Below are positions 11,798-20,595 of a stretch of DNA of 21,684 bases, piece after piece. A program made the translations under genes and the position numbers. The DNA comes from a virus. The stretch's first letter is position 1. Each line of letters opens with the position of its first letter. Location: the IMG/VR virus record IMGVR_UViG_3300040751_001035, positions 1 to 21,684 of that record; one strand, written 5' to 3'. The notes beneath the pieces were generated by a model, which saw only the letters and a list, made by a program, of their open reading frames with translations, searched no databases and was not told the origin of the DNA.

Positions 11798-13060
11798 ATG
11801 GCCGGAGTCTTTAGCCATACGCCTACCACCACCAACGACGCGACGAAGTTCGCGGGTCAGCCCCTCATCTTCACTTGTTCGGACAGCTCGTCGACTCCCG
11901 ACAGGTACGTCATCCAAGTGTATGAGCGCGTCACGGCGGGTAGCTCTACGGGTCAGGTCGACTTGGGGCAGTTCTACCTCACACCCAACGCGGATGGGGT
12001 GGCTCACTTCGACTTGTCCAACGTCATCGACGGGAGGCTCAACGCGCCGAATACGTCCTTATACCGTGAGAACATCCACGAGACCAGCTACCTGTTGACT
12101 TTTGCTCTCCCCAGCGACGACAGAGTGATGCGGGAGTACTACGTCACCCTGTCAACGTACAGGGGTGGGACGCTGTCTCTCGACACCAACGCGACGGTGG
12201 CTGTATGGGCTGGGGCTGTACAAATCGCTCAAGGCTACGAGCCGGACGCCGAGGCTCCCTACCACTTCACCACGTCGACGAGTAAGGGCTTCCTGACGGA
12301 CAGGTACTGGGATAGCTCCACCGACATCGAGGCGACGATGGCTTCCGAAGACCAAGGGGTCTGGTCTATCGCTATCCCCGACCTCTGGCAAACCTCCCCC
12401 TCGGATATCACGGACGCGGTATACACCCTCTACTACTCCGGAGGCTCGGCGACCAAAACCCTGAACAGCGTAGTCGACAACGCGACGGTGAATTACAACT
12501 ACACCACGGGCCCCCTCGGGCCTGTCAACGTGCAGAGCTTCTTCGGGGCTTCGTGGGTTCTCGACTGGACGAGCTACGAGATAGTATTCCGTGACAGCCT
12601 CACGAGCAACATCTCCAACAAGTACATCGTCCATCGTGACTGCCGACCGTACAAGCACGATCCCGTCCAGCTCGCGTGGGCGAACACCGTAGGCGGGTGG
12701 GACTACCTACGCTTCGACGGGCGCAACCTCAAGACGGTGAACAGCGAAACCAAAATGTACCGCAAGACCGTGGGCTCGTATGGAGCCACCGCGTTTGACT
12801 TCAACTCATGGGACAGGCAGGACACCCCCTACCACGTCACCGCCCGCGAGCAGTACGCCTTGAGGAACCAGTACTTCACCGCTTCGGAGCGCGACCTCTT
12901 GCAGTACGCCTTCCGTTCGAAGAACGTCATGTTCAGGGTTGGCGATGGTAGCTGGCTCCCCTGTAACATCCAAGGCCGGAGCTACACCATCCAGCCCGCT
13001 GCGTCGCAGCTCTTCGACGTCTCCTTCAATATCGAACTCGCACAAGAAATCAGATGTTAA
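11798..13060 (+). CDS. Minor tail / tail-tip structural protein
   Basis: This 420-residue, beta-rich protein has an N-terminal domain with repeated beta-hairpin features (AGQPLIFTCSDSSS, RYVIQVYERV, GVAHFDLSNVIDGRL) and a C-terminal half containing the WANTVGGWDYLRFDGRN segment. A second block follows (YALRNQYFTASERDLLQYAF, FRVGDGSWLPCNIQGRSYTI). I know the combination of a VGGWDYxRF segment with a late Ser/Glu-Arg-Asp-Leu block from uncharacterised tail proteins of flavobacterial phages. No signal peptide or enzyme motif is seen. It overlaps the next large tail gene by 7 nt. Assembly at the distal tail is inferred from neighbours. Confidence 0.55.
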   Translation: MAGVFSHTPTTTNDATKFAGQPLIFTCSDSSSTPDRYVIQVYERVTAGSSTGQVDLGQFYLTPNADGVAHFDLSNVIDGRLNAPNTSLYRENIHETSYLLTFALPSDDRVMREYYVTLSTYRGGTLSLDTNATVAVWAGAVQIAQGYEPDAEAPYHFTTSTSKGFLTDRYWDSSTDIEATMASEDQGVWSIAIPDLWQTSPSDITDAVYTLYYSGGSATKTLNSVVDNATVNYNYTTGPLGPVNVQSFFGASWVLDWTSYEIVFRDSLTSNISNKYIVHRDCRPYKHDPVQLAWANTVGGWDYLRFDGRNLKTVNSETKMYRKTVGSYGATAFDFNSWDRQDTPYHVTAREQYALRNQYFTASERDLLQYAFRSKNVMFRVGDGSWLPCNIQGRSYTIQPAASQLFDVSFNIELAQEIRC

Positions 13061-15408
13061 GACTCCTCCTCGACGGCAACGAGATGGACTTGTACGAGGA
13101 CGTCTCCGTCAACCTCACCCTTCAGTTCTCGGACGTACAGAACGTGAACAGCCCAGCGGGTAGCTTCTCGCAGACTTTCCGTATCCCGGCCACGGCTAAC
13201 AACCTGGACTACTTCGGAGCCATCGACGACACCACAGCCGTCGACATCGTGAACGTGAAGCAGCGCATCCCCGCCCAGATATTGAGCGACACCATCCCCA
13301 TCCTATCGGGGTTCTGTCAGGTGAAGGCCGTCTACCTCCAGAAGGAGAAGTACGCCGACATCGAGCTCGTCTTCTTTGGGGGTGCTGTAGACCTCAAGAG
13401 CTCCATCGGTGACGGCATGATAAGCGACCTCGACCTGTCAGCCCTCAACCATACGCTCAACCGCTCGAACGTCGAGAGCTCGTGGACTATCTCCACGGGG
13501 CTCGCTCCCTACGTCCGCTACGGACTCGTCGACAAGGGGTTCAACTGGAGTGCCACCAACCCACCGTGGACAACGGCTCAGGGTATCTACCAGAACCAGC
13601 TCACGCCGTTCGTGTCGGTCTACTCTATCCTCGACGCGATCATGACCGAGGCGGGGTACACTTGGGAAAGTTCATTCTTTGTCGACCCTGCCGTGAGTGC
13701 GGTGCATACGAAGAATATGTACGTCCCCTGCGTGAACGGTTCGTACTACACCTCCCCCGACAGCTTCGGCAACCATCGGTGTGCGGCCATCAATCAGACG
13801 GCCATCACAGAGACGGGTGGAGGAACGCAGTCGGGAACCCTCGCGTTCGTCGACAACATCCTCAATGCTTGGGACGTGGGCGGAAACTTCGACGCCACGA
13901 CCCACGAGTACACCGCCCCCGTCACGGGTCGCTACTCGTTTCGCGTCAAGCGCGTGGTCTTCCAAGGCCACCCCACCTACAGCGGTCGCGTGACGTTGAC
14001 AATCCAAGTCGACAGGGGTAGCGGGTTCGCCGATTATGCCACCATCTACAACGTGCTCTACGGGCCGACGACTGGCCCCGCGACATGGGACTACAACTTC
14101 TTCGGTTCGGTTGAGTTCGACGGCTACGGCAACGGCTCGCCGGGTGGCGTGTTCGGTGGTGACGGTATCGACCTCGTATCGGGCGACAAGGTTCGCGTGA
14201 CCTACTACGTCACCGGTGCGGGGAAGATTCAAGGAGGCACGACGCTCGGCATCGGTGAGGCCACCTGTCTGTTCTTCGTAACCGACACGAGCCCGAGCTT
14301 CAGCGAGTACGACGTCGACGTAGCCGCGTCCCTCCCGGAGCTCAAGCAGATGGACTTCGTCATGGGTCTACAAAAGATGTTCAACCTCGTGTTCGTCCCC
14401 GACAAGAACAAGCCCAACCACCTCATCATTGAGCCGTTCCAAGACTATGTAGCGACGGGTACGCAGAAGGACTGGACGGACAAGGTGGACTACTCGAAGG
14501 ACTTGACCTTCAAGCCTACCACCGACCTCCAGAAGAAGGAGTACCTCTGGACGTACAAGGCCGGTACGGACTTCATCTCTGACGCTGTACAGAAGTCGCT
14601 CGAGAGAACCTACGGCGAGTACAAGGTGACGGAGCCGAACAACGACTTCTCCAAGGGGGATATGAAGATAGAGTCCACGTTCGGGCAGTACATGATGAGC
14701 CTCGTCCCCGACATGGATATACCCATGCACCGGAGCCTGAACGCGGAAGGCAACCCCATCGAGAAGCCCCTGACCATGATCGCGTACTGGACAGGACTCA
14801 CCGACAGATTCGGCGAATGGTATATGGAGGACGACCTCTCGTCACCCGGCACGGTGACGTACACGACCATGCCTATCTTCTCGAACTTCTCCAGTAACTA
14901 CCCCACCATCTCCGACAAGGACTTGAACTACGGGATGGAGCAGCCCTTCGTACCCATCGAGGTCAACCCAGCCAACACCTTGTACTTCGAGTACTGGGCG
15001 CAATACGTCGCGGAGCTGTACTCTAACGAGGCGCGTATCATGACGTGCACCATGAGGCTCTCCAAGCGTGAGCTCGCCGACTTCGAGTTCTCCGACAACA
15101 TCTACCTGAAGGATTCGTACTGGAGGGTTCTCAAGATTAACTACGACACCAACGTCGAGGGTACGGCCAAGGTCGAGCTTATCAAAATCCTTTCCGACGT
15201 AGAGATATGCGCGGACATCCCCACGGGATGGGACGACCGCTTCCAGTACGTTCTCTTCAACGGCTCCACCCCTGCAAGTCCTGACATCGGCTCACAGGCG
15301 TGTTGTGAGAAGTACGGATATCAATGGGTCAACGTGGGCATCATTGTGGGCGCACCTTCGACGACTCTCTGTCAACCAAGACCCACAACCCTACCCCCTA
15401 CCTCATGA
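13054..15408 (+). CDS. Large tail-tip/baseplate hub-like protein
   Basis: This 784-residue protein begins MLRLLLDGNEMDLYEDVSVN followed by LQFSDVQNVNSPAGSFSQTF and RIPATANNLDYFG. This opening (small beta domain, then SGSFSKTI-like and PGT.NN..FG-like boxes) is typical of a Bacteroidota phage tail protein family placed next to the tape measure. The middle holds a jelly-roll-like segment around residues 270-420 (GTLAFVDNILNAWD, YSFRVKRVVFQGHPTY, VSGDKVRVTYYV). The C-terminal part has a conserved-looking TCTMRLSKRELADFEFSDNI and ends in a cysteine-containing tail (CADIP, ACCEKYGYQW). It is probably the tail hub or central baseplate protein. Receptor binding is possible but not shown. Confidence 0.65.
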   Translation: MLRLLLDGNEMDLYEDVSVNLTLQFSDVQNVNSPAGSFSQTFRIPATANNLDYFGAIDDTTAVDIVNVKQRIPAQILSDTIPILSGFCQVKAVYLQKEKYADIELVFFGGAVDLKSSIGDGMISDLDLSALNHTLNRSNVESSWTISTGLAPYVRYGLVDKGFNWSATNPPWTTAQGIYQNQLTPFVSVYSILDAIMTEAGYTWESSFFVDPAVSAVHTKNMYVPCVNGSYYTSPDSFGNHRCAAINQTAITETGGGTQSGTLAFVDNILNAWDVGGNFDATTHEYTAPVTGRYSFRVKRVVFQGHPTYSGRVTLTIQVDRGSGFADYATIYNVLYGPTTGPATWDYNFFGSVEFDGYGNGSPGGVFGGDGIDLVSGDKVRVTYYVTGAGKIQGGTTLGIGEATCLFFVTDTSPSFSEYDVDVAASLPELKQMDFVMGLQKMFNLVFVPDKNKPNHLIIEPFQDYVATGTQKDWTDKVDYSKDLTFKPTTDLQKKEYLWTYKAGTDFISDAVQKSLERTYGEYKVTEPNNDFSKGDMKIESTFGQYMMSLVPDMDIPMHRSLNAEGNPIEKPLTMIAYWTGLTDRFGEWYMEDDLSSPGTVTYTTMPIFSNFSSNYPTISDKDLNYGMEQPFVPIEVNPANTLYFEYWAQYVAELYSNEARIMTCTMRLSKRELADFEFSDNIYLKDSYWRVLKINYDTNVEGTAKVELIKILSDVEICADIPTGWDDRFQYVLFNGSTPASPDIGSQACCEKYGYQWVNVGIIVGAPSTTLCQPRPTTLPPTS

Positions 15409-15578
15409 AGCATCCCGACCACATTATGAAGGCTATCGACCTTCTCCAGAACGCCAAGGTGAAGAACCCCCTCCCGTGGTGGCTCGTGCCTCTTGACTAC
15501 TTCCTCGCTTCGGCATTATACATCAGCTTCTTTGGTGGCATCGCCTTTCTCATCTACAAACTTATCTCATGGCTGTAA
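15405..15578 (+). CDS. Small single-pass membrane protein
   Basis: This 57-residue protein starts in an ATGA overlap (15405-15408). A basic N-terminal helix of about 25 residues is followed by one or two hydrophobic stretches (WWLVPLDYFLASALYISFFG, then GIAFLIYKLISWL). The Trp/Tyr/Phe residues fit a membrane interface. Its end overlaps the tape measure start by 10 nt. Small membrane proteins at this place could assist tape measure insertion or be holin-like. No family was recognised. It is one of three small membrane protein genes in the window. Confidence 0.6.
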   Translation: MKHPDHIMKAIDLLQNAKVKNPLPWWLVPLDYFLASALYISFFGGIAFLIYKLISWL

Positions 15579-17788
15579 GCAAACAGGAGGTCATCCTCGA
15601 ATTCAACGCGGAGACTGGACAGGTCGAGACCGCTACGTCGAAGATTACCAAGAACCTCGAACAGGCATCCAAGGCGACTGAAGACCTAGGGGACAACTTC
15701 GGCAAGGTTGCCGAAGGAGCGCATGAAGCAGAGGAAGCCCTAGGGGAATTAGGAGACACCGCAAAGGAAACTGGCAAGTCTACCGAGGGAGTCGGTGACA
15801 GTGCCAAGAAGTCGGGTGGGATGTTCACCAAGATGGGCAAGCTCGGGGCCGTGGGCTTCAAAGCAATCGGGGCGGCTGTGGCTGCTACGGGTCTCGGTCT
15901 TTTAGTACAGCTCGCCGCCATGCTCATCCAGAAGTTCACCGAGAACAAGAAGGTAGCTGACGGCCTGAAGAAAGTCATGGCCGGCGTCGGTGCTGTCTTG
16001 AATGTAATTGTCGAAGCCGGGACGAAGCTCGTGGACATTTTGGTCGACGCTTTTACGAAGCCACAGGGGGGGCTCAACTGGATTACCACAAAGGTGACGG
16101 AACTCAAGGATAGGTTCTTCGAGGCGTTGAGCAGTCCGAGCGAGATGTTCGAAACGCTGAAGGAAAAAGTCCTAGGCTTTGGCGACACGCTCAAGCAGTA
16201 CGTCATCGACAAAGTGACGGCACTCATCGAAGGGTTTGGCCTCTTGGGTAAGGCCGTAGCCGCGGCGTTCTCCGGTGACTTTGGGGAGGCCGCCGACCTT
16301 GCAGCAGAGGGACTCCAGAAAATCTATATCGAAGCCAACCCCGTAGCGGATGCGGTAGGAGTTGTGGGTGACGTGATGGAGGTTGTCGGGGAGAAAGTAG
16401 TCGATGCTGCCAAGCACGTGGCGACCTTTGTCAAAGAGGCGGTTAACGCAGCAGGAGAAGCCACCGCCCTTGAGGACGCTATGCAACGCCTCGCCGAAAG
16501 GGAAGGAAACCTCGCGGTGGCTACCGCCCGCAGTGCTGCCGTCATCGAAGAACTCAAGAGACAACGCGACGACGAGAGGCTTCTTCTGGAGGACCGAATC
16601 CGCTTGGCCGAGGAGGCGGCAGTGATGGACCAAGAGATAGCAGACGCCAACGTAGCTATCCAAGAGGAGAAGGCGCGTCTACTCCGTCAGGAGCTGGAGC
16701 TACAAGGTGAGACGGAAGAGAGACTGCAAGCCGTGGCCGAGGCGGAGATAGCCGTAGCTGACGCCAAGGCAGCGAGTGCCGGGGTGCAGACGGAACTCAT
16801 GACTTCTATCTACGGACTCAACCAAGAGATCATCGCCCAGGAGCAAGAGATGGCCTCCCTCCGTAGGGGATGGAACACCGAGCTCTTGGAAGGGCTCGAC
16901 GCAGAGAGGGCAGCCATCGAGGAACAATACCAAGGGGAGCTCGTAAGTATCAATGCCCTGAAGCTCGCGGAGGAGGAGCTGGAGCAACTGCGTGAGGAGG
17001 CGAAGATGGCACGGGACGCCCGACTGCTCGCAGCGGAGGAGGTGTACAGGCAGGAACAAATCGATGGGTTGCAAGGGTACTACGACGAGGCCAACGACAT
17101 CATTGAAGAGAACGCCGTCCTCACGAGGGAGAAGGAACTGGAGAACCTACGCCTCGACCACGAGGCCCGTATAGCCCAAGCCCAAGAGCTAGACCAGGAG
17201 ACGCTCACCCTACAGGAAGCCCTCCGCCTAGCAGAGCAGGAGATAAATGACAGGTACGACGCGGAGGAGCTAGCCCGTAGGCAGGAGCTAGCCAAGAAAA
17301 GACTGGAGCTCACGGCGGGTGCGCTCGGTGCTATCCAAGCCTTGAACGACGCCTTCAGCAAGGACGACGAGAAGGGGGCGGAGAGAGCCTTCAAAAGAAA
17401 CAAAGCCCTCTCGCTAGCTACGGCCACCGTCAACACGGGACAGGCAGTAGTCAACGCCTTGACCGCCGGGGGTAACCCCGTCAAGCTCGCCACGGGTGCG
17501 CAGTTCGTTGAGGCCGGTATCGCTGCCGCCACAGGTGCTGCCCAGATTGCCACCATCGCCAAGTCCAAATACTCTCCCTCTGGAGGCGGAGGCGGAGGCG
17601 ACACGGCTCCCGTATCGGCGGGTGGGGGTGCTGACATCGGCGGAGCCCCACAAGCGCCACAGCTCGACCTCTCCTTCCTCGGTGAAGGGGCGGGACAGAC
17701 AGCACCCGTACAAGCCTACGTCATCGCTACCGACGTCTCGAACGCACAACAAGCTAACCAACAAATCCAAGACCAAGCCACATTATGA
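15569..17788 (+). CDS. Tape measure protein
   Basis: This 739-residue protein fixes tail length and occupies the tail tube. Features: a helical N-terminus (VSKQEVILEFNAETGQVETA); a long hydrophobic glycine/alanine stretch at about 92-120 (LGAVGFKAIGAAVAATGLGL, then LVQLAAMLI); a second Ala-rich hydrophobic region near 240-250; and a very long charged coiled coil from about 300 to 590 (EERLQAVAEAEIAVADAKAA, LARRQELAKKRLELTAGALG). A C-terminal alanine/glycine-rich region follows (TGAAQIATIAKSKYSPSGGG). The low-complexity SGGGGGGD linker precedes a proline-rich end. At about 0.15 nm per residue the tail would be about 110 nm. The gene overlaps the upstream membrane protein gene and forms ATGA with the protease gene. 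Confidence 0.9.
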   Translation: MAVSKQEVILEFNAETGQVETATSKITKNLEQASKATEDLGDNFGKVAEGAHEAEEALGELGDTAKETGKSTEGVGDSAKKSGGMFTKMGKLGAVGFKAIGAAVAATGLGLLVQLAAMLIQKFTENKKVADGLKKVMAGVGAVLNVIVEAGTKLVDILVDAFTKPQGGLNWITTKVTELKDRFFEALSSPSEMFETLKEKVLGFGDTLKQYVIDKVTALIEGFGLLGKAVAAAFSGDFGEAADLAAEGLQKIYIEANPVADAVGVVGDVMEVVGEKVVDAAKHVATFVKEAVNAAGEATALEDAMQRLAEREGNLAVATARSAAVIEELKRQRDDERLLLEDRIRLAEEAAVMDQEIADANVAIQEEKARLLRQELELQGETEERLQAVAEAEIAVADAKAASAGVQTELMTSIYGLNQEIIAQEQEMASLRRGWNTELLEGLDAERAAIEEQYQGELVSINALKLAEEELEQLREEAKMARDARLLAAEEVYRQEQIDGLQGYYDEANDIIEENAVLTREKELENLRLDHEARIAQAQELDQETLTLQEALRLAEQEINDRYDAEELARRQELAKKRLELTAGALGAIQALNDAFSKDDEKGAERAFKRNKALSLATATVNTGQAVVNALTAGGNPVKLATGAQFVEAGIAAATGAAQIATIAKSKYSPSGGGGGGDTAPVSAGGGADIGGAPQAPQLDLSFLGEGAGQTAPVQAYVIATDVSNAQQANQQIQDQATL

Positions 17789-18720
17789 GAATCGTAGAAT
17801 TGATAATCGACGAAGACGCGGAGCTGTACGGCATCGACGCTATCTCGCTCGTCGACCGACCAGCCATCGAGCTCGACTTCATCGCCCTGAAAGAACAACG
17901 CCTTGAGTTTGCCGAAGCCGACAAGGAGAAGCGCATCCTCATCGGCCCAGCCCTCGTACCCGACAAGCCTATCTACCGCAAGAACGGGGAGGAGGAGTTC
18001 TACGTCTACTTCTCCAAGGGTACGGTGAGGAAAGCAAGCGAGCTATACCTGAAGCACGGCAACCAAGCCAAGCACACCCTCGAACACGAGCACACCATCC
18101 ACGGGCTCACCGTGGTGGAGTCGTGGATTGTGGAGAACAAGGAGCAGGACAAGTCCGCCCTCTACGACCTCGACGTACCCGTAGGTACTTGGATGGTCGC
18201 CGTCAAGGTGGACAACGAGGCTATCTGGTCGGAGTGGGTTAAGGAGGGCAAGGTCAAGGGCTTCTCCATCGAGGGCTACTTCGTGGACAAGATGAAGAAG
18301 AACACCGAGGACGAGATGCTCGCCGAGCTAGCCAAGGCCATTGTCAAAGCAGACAAGCGGACGAAGACCGGGACGCGGGTAGTGATGGAGTCGTACGACG
18401 ACTACCCCGACGCGGTGAAGAACAACGCCAAGCGAGGCATCGAGCTCAACGAGAAGAACGGGAACAAGTGCGCCACGCAGACGGGCAAGGTCAGGGCTCA
18501 ACAGCTAGCCAACGGCGAGCCCCTTTCCCTCGAGACGGTCAAGCGCATGGCCTCCTACCTACAACGGGCGGAGGAATACTACGACGAGGGCGACATGACA
18601 TCATGTGGTACTATCTCCTATCTCTTGTGGGGTGGCAAGGCTGGCCTCCGGTGGGCTTCGTCCAAGCTGTCGCAGGAGCTCATGAAAGAATTGAAAAAAG
18701 AATTTTCCACAAAAACTTGA
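17785..18720 (+). CDS. XkdF-like prohead maturation protease with C-terminal domain
   Basis: Residues 1 to about 175 of this 311-residue protein match the XkdF-like serine protease family (Peptidase_S78_2). A short N-terminal strand-helix precedes EDAELYGIDAISLVDRPAI. The HEHTIHG box (H101/H103), VVESWIVENKEQDKSALYDL, and GFSIEGYF with S161 form the catalytic region. Such proteases trim the scaffold and capsid proteins during maturation. Residues from about 205 form a separate domain seen in many phage head proteins (YPDAVKNNAKRGIELNEKNG, NKCATQTGKVRAQQLANGE, KRMASYLQRAEEYYDEGD, SYLLWGGKAGLRWA), whose function is unknown. The C-terminus is basic (KELKKEFSTKT). The scaffold gene follows after 41 nt. 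Confidence 0.85.
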   Translation: MRIVELIIDEDAELYGIDAISLVDRPAIELDFIALKEQRLEFAEADKEKRILIGPALVPDKPIYRKNGEEEFYVYFSKGTVRKASELYLKHGNQAKHTLEHEHTIHGLTVVESWIVENKEQDKSALYDLDVPVGTWMVAVKVDNEAIWSEWVKEGKVKGFSIEGYFVDKMKKNTEDEMLAELAKAIVKADKRTKTGTRVVMESYDDYPDAVKNNAKRGIELNEKNGNKCATQTGKVRAQQLANGEPLSLETVKRMASYLQRAEEYYDEGDMTSCGTISYLLWGGKAGLRWASSKLSQELMKELKKEFSTKT

Positions 18721-18747
18721 GAATCGACCCCTCGAAAACCTTATATA
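18717..18747 (+). promoter_or_regulatory. Shared TTGAGA...CTTATATA element, copy 2 (before scaffold)
   Basis: TTGAGA (18717-18722), a GACCCC core and AACCTTATATA ending at 18747 reproduce the element at 8521-8550 with one extra base. Here the next ATG (18762) is 14 nt downstream, so a promoter with its start near 18754 would be possible. The site overlaps the last codons of the protease gene. It would serve the scaffold, capsid and tail tube genes, the most highly expressed virion genes. Confidence 0.45.
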
Positions 18748-18761
18748 AAAAACGGCACGAC

Positions 18762-19613
18762 ATGACTATTCAAGAAAGGGTGCAGGACATCTTCAACAAG
18801 TTCAACGTCAACTTGAAAGTAGAGGAGTCGCGCACCGAACTGGCAGAGGCCGCCCTCGACAACGGGACGGTTATCTACACGGACGGCGACGACTTCGTAG
18901 AAGGAGACGAAGCCTACATCATTAACGACGAAGGCGAGCGCATCCCGCTCCCTCCTGGGGACTACACCTTCAAGGACGGGGGTGTCATCTCTATTGCTGA
19001 CGGTGGCAAGATTGCAGCCGTGAACAAAGGAGGCGAAGGCAAGGAAGCGAAAGATGGCAAGGCAGCGAACCCAGCCAAGACCAAAGAGCCTGTGGCTGAA
19101 GCTCCCGCCAAGGACGCACCCGTCAAGCCCGCACCCACCGACCCCCCGGTTAAGCCACCCACGAAGCCCAAGACTCGCCAGAGCGCGGACTTCGAAGAAG
19201 AAGAAAATCCAAAAGACATGGAAGAAGTAACCATCAACTACGTCACCCGCGAGGAGGTAGAGGCCATCGTTGCCGAAGCCATCGCCGCAGCTATGGGTGA
19301 ACCAGCCGTCGAGGAAGTGGAAGAAGCCACGGAAGAGGAGAAGGAAGAAATGGCTACGGAGGCCGTAGAGCCTACCGAAGAATTTGAGGTCGAAGTCGAA
19401 ATGAGTGCAGAGACTACCGAAGCACCCAGCGACATGGACGTAATCTTGACCGAACTCTCACAGGTGAAGGAGCGTCTGTTCGAACTCCAGAAGCAAGCAG
19501 CCTCCACGGGGCTGAAGCACAAGGCACCAACCCCAAAGAAGGAGCCTTTGAATCTACAGAATTTGTCAATCGAGGAGCGCGTCCGCGCCCTCTCTAACCA
19601 CTACAACGCTTAA
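18762..19613 (+). CDS. Scaffold-like capsid assembly protein
   Basis: This 283-residue, strongly acidic, low-complexity protein lies directly before the major capsid gene, the usual scaffold position. The N-terminus (MTIQERVQDIFNKFNVNLKV, then EAALDNGTVIYTDGDDFVEG and ERIPLPPGDYTFKDGGVI) matches an N-terminal domain I know from Bacteroidota phage scaffold-like proteins. A Lys/Ala/Pro linker follows (KPAPTDPPVKPPTKPK), then a long Glu-rich helix (VEEVEEATEEEKEEMATEAV) and a helical C-terminus that can bind the capsid protein (ILTELSQVKERLFELQKQ, then LSIEERVRALSNHYNA). It is presumably cut by the upstream protease. I chose ATG 18762 after the TTATATAAAA leader. Confidence 0.7.
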   Translation: MTIQERVQDIFNKFNVNLKVEESRTELAEAALDNGTVIYTDGDDFVEGDEAYIINDEGERIPLPPGDYTFKDGGVISIADGGKIAAVNKGGEGKEAKDGKAANPAKTKEPVAEAPAKDAPVKPAPTDPPVKPPTKPKTRQSADFEEEENPKDMEEVTINYVTREEVEAIVAEAIAAAMGEPAVEEVEEATEEEKEEMATEAVEPTEEFEVEVEMSAETTEAPSDMDVILTELSQVKERLFELQKQAASTGLKHKAPTPKKEPLNLQNLSIEERVRALSNHYNA

Positions 19614-19615
19614 CT

Positions 19616-20539
19616 ATGAGCGCAACTATCTCTTCAACTTACGTTGGGCAACACGCACTGCCGTTTGTTGCCCCAGCCATCTTGAGCGCGGACACCCTCG
19701 CCAATGGCTACGTTTCAGTCTTGGACAATGTTCGTTACAAGGCTAACCTCACGAAAGTCTCTGGCCCAACTATCGGCGACCGCACTTGCGGATTCACCGC
19801 AGCGGACGGACTTTCTTTGTCTAACATCGTACTCACCACGACACAGCTTCAGGTGAACGAGGAAATCTGCAACGACGACCTCGCACAATCTTGGGCAGCC
19901 GAGCAGATGCGTGGCAACTACGCCGGCACTCCTGCCGACTACGCTAGCTACCTCGGACAAATCACTGCTGCAAAGGTGGCTGAGGACGTCGAGCGCAATA
20001 TCTGGCAGGGCGACTTCAACTCTGCTGACGGAACTTCTGTAGGCGCGACCTACGACAATTTCAACGGTTTGTGCCGTCACTTGGTTGATGGCTACAACGC
20101 TGGCACCATGCAACAGCTCACGGGTGCAACGGACGCCGCCAACATCTTGACTCGCTTGGGCGACTTGGTGGGTGAGGTTCCTTCAGCTATCGCTGGCGAC
20201 CCAGAGGCTTCTATCTTCATGTCTCGCAAGTCTGCCAACTTGTACTACCAAGCATTGGCTGCTACTTACAACTTGCCATTCTTGAACGATGGCGTGGTGG
20301 CGAAGTACGCTGGCTACTCCATCGTGACTCCTGCTGGTTTCCCTGACGACACGTTCCTCATCTCTCGCAAAGACAACTTGTTCTTCGGAACTAACTTGTT
20401 GACCGACCACGTTGAGGCTCGCTTCTTGGACTTGACCGGCACGACAGGCGACGCGGTGACCCGCATCATCATGTTGTTCGACGGTGGAACTCAAATCGTG
20501 GACGCGGCCTCTGCTGGTTTCGCGTACCGCACGAGCTAA
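19616..20539 (+). CDS. Major capsid protein
   Basis: This 307-residue protein is the shell subunit. It follows the protease and scaffold-like genes, and its composition is typical of a HK97-fold capsid protein: the early segment ILSADTLANGYVSVLDNVRY, an E-loop-like charged part with TLRVNEEICNDD-type residues (seen as QVNEEICNDDLAQSW), a spine helix region (AAKVAEDVERNIWQGDFN), and late beta segments (YAGYSIVTPAGFPDDTFLIS, then FGTNLL and VTRIIMLFDG). No maturation delta domain is evident. Codon choice differs from neighbouring late genes: Leu is mostly TTG, and Ala GCT and Ser TCT are frequent, as expected for very high expression. The gene starts 2 nt after the scaffold stop. Confidence 0.85.
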   Translation: MSATISSTYVGQHALPFVAPAILSADTLANGYVSVLDNVRYKANLTKVSGPTIGDRTCGFTAADGLSLSNIVLTTTQLQVNEEICNDDLAQSWAAEQMRGNYAGTPADYASYLGQITAAKVAEDVERNIWQGDFNSADGTSVGATYDNFNGLCRHLVDGYNAGTMQQLTGATDAANILTRLGDLVGEVPSAIAGDPEASIFMSRKSANLYYQALAATYNLPFLNDGVVAKYAGYSIVTPAGFPDDTFLISRKDNLFFGTNLLTDHVEARFLDLTGTTGDAVTRIIMLFDGGTQIVDAASAGFAYRTS

Positions 20540-20554
20540 TCATTAACCGAGGGA

Positions 20555-20574
20555 GGGGGGGCTTCGGCTCCCCC
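20555..20574 (+). terminator. GC-rich UUCG hairpin between capsid and tail tube genes
   Basis: An 8-bp stem (GGGGGGGC with GCTCCCCC, one G-T pair) closes a TTCG tetraloop. Only ACTTT follows, not a long T-run, so full termination is doubtful. It may partly end or protect the 3' end of the abundant capsid mRNA, or set the ratio of capsid to downstream transcripts. Confidence 0.55.
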
Positions 20575-20595
20575 ACTTTCACAAAACCTTAAACA

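Noticed and set aside
13672-14232. 186-codon minus-strand open frame inside the tail hub gene
   Set aside because: Its composition is that of an antisense shadow, with no motif and no start context; the + strand protein is continuous.
17578-17640. GGCGGAGGC-type triplet repeats
   Set aside because: They encode the short Gly-rich linker (SGGGGGGD) of the tape measure protein, a common feature.
18703-18711. TTTTCCACA, relaxed DnaA box beside the scaffold leader
   Set aside because: One degenerate match is expected by chance in about 21 kb on two strands, and there is no cluster.
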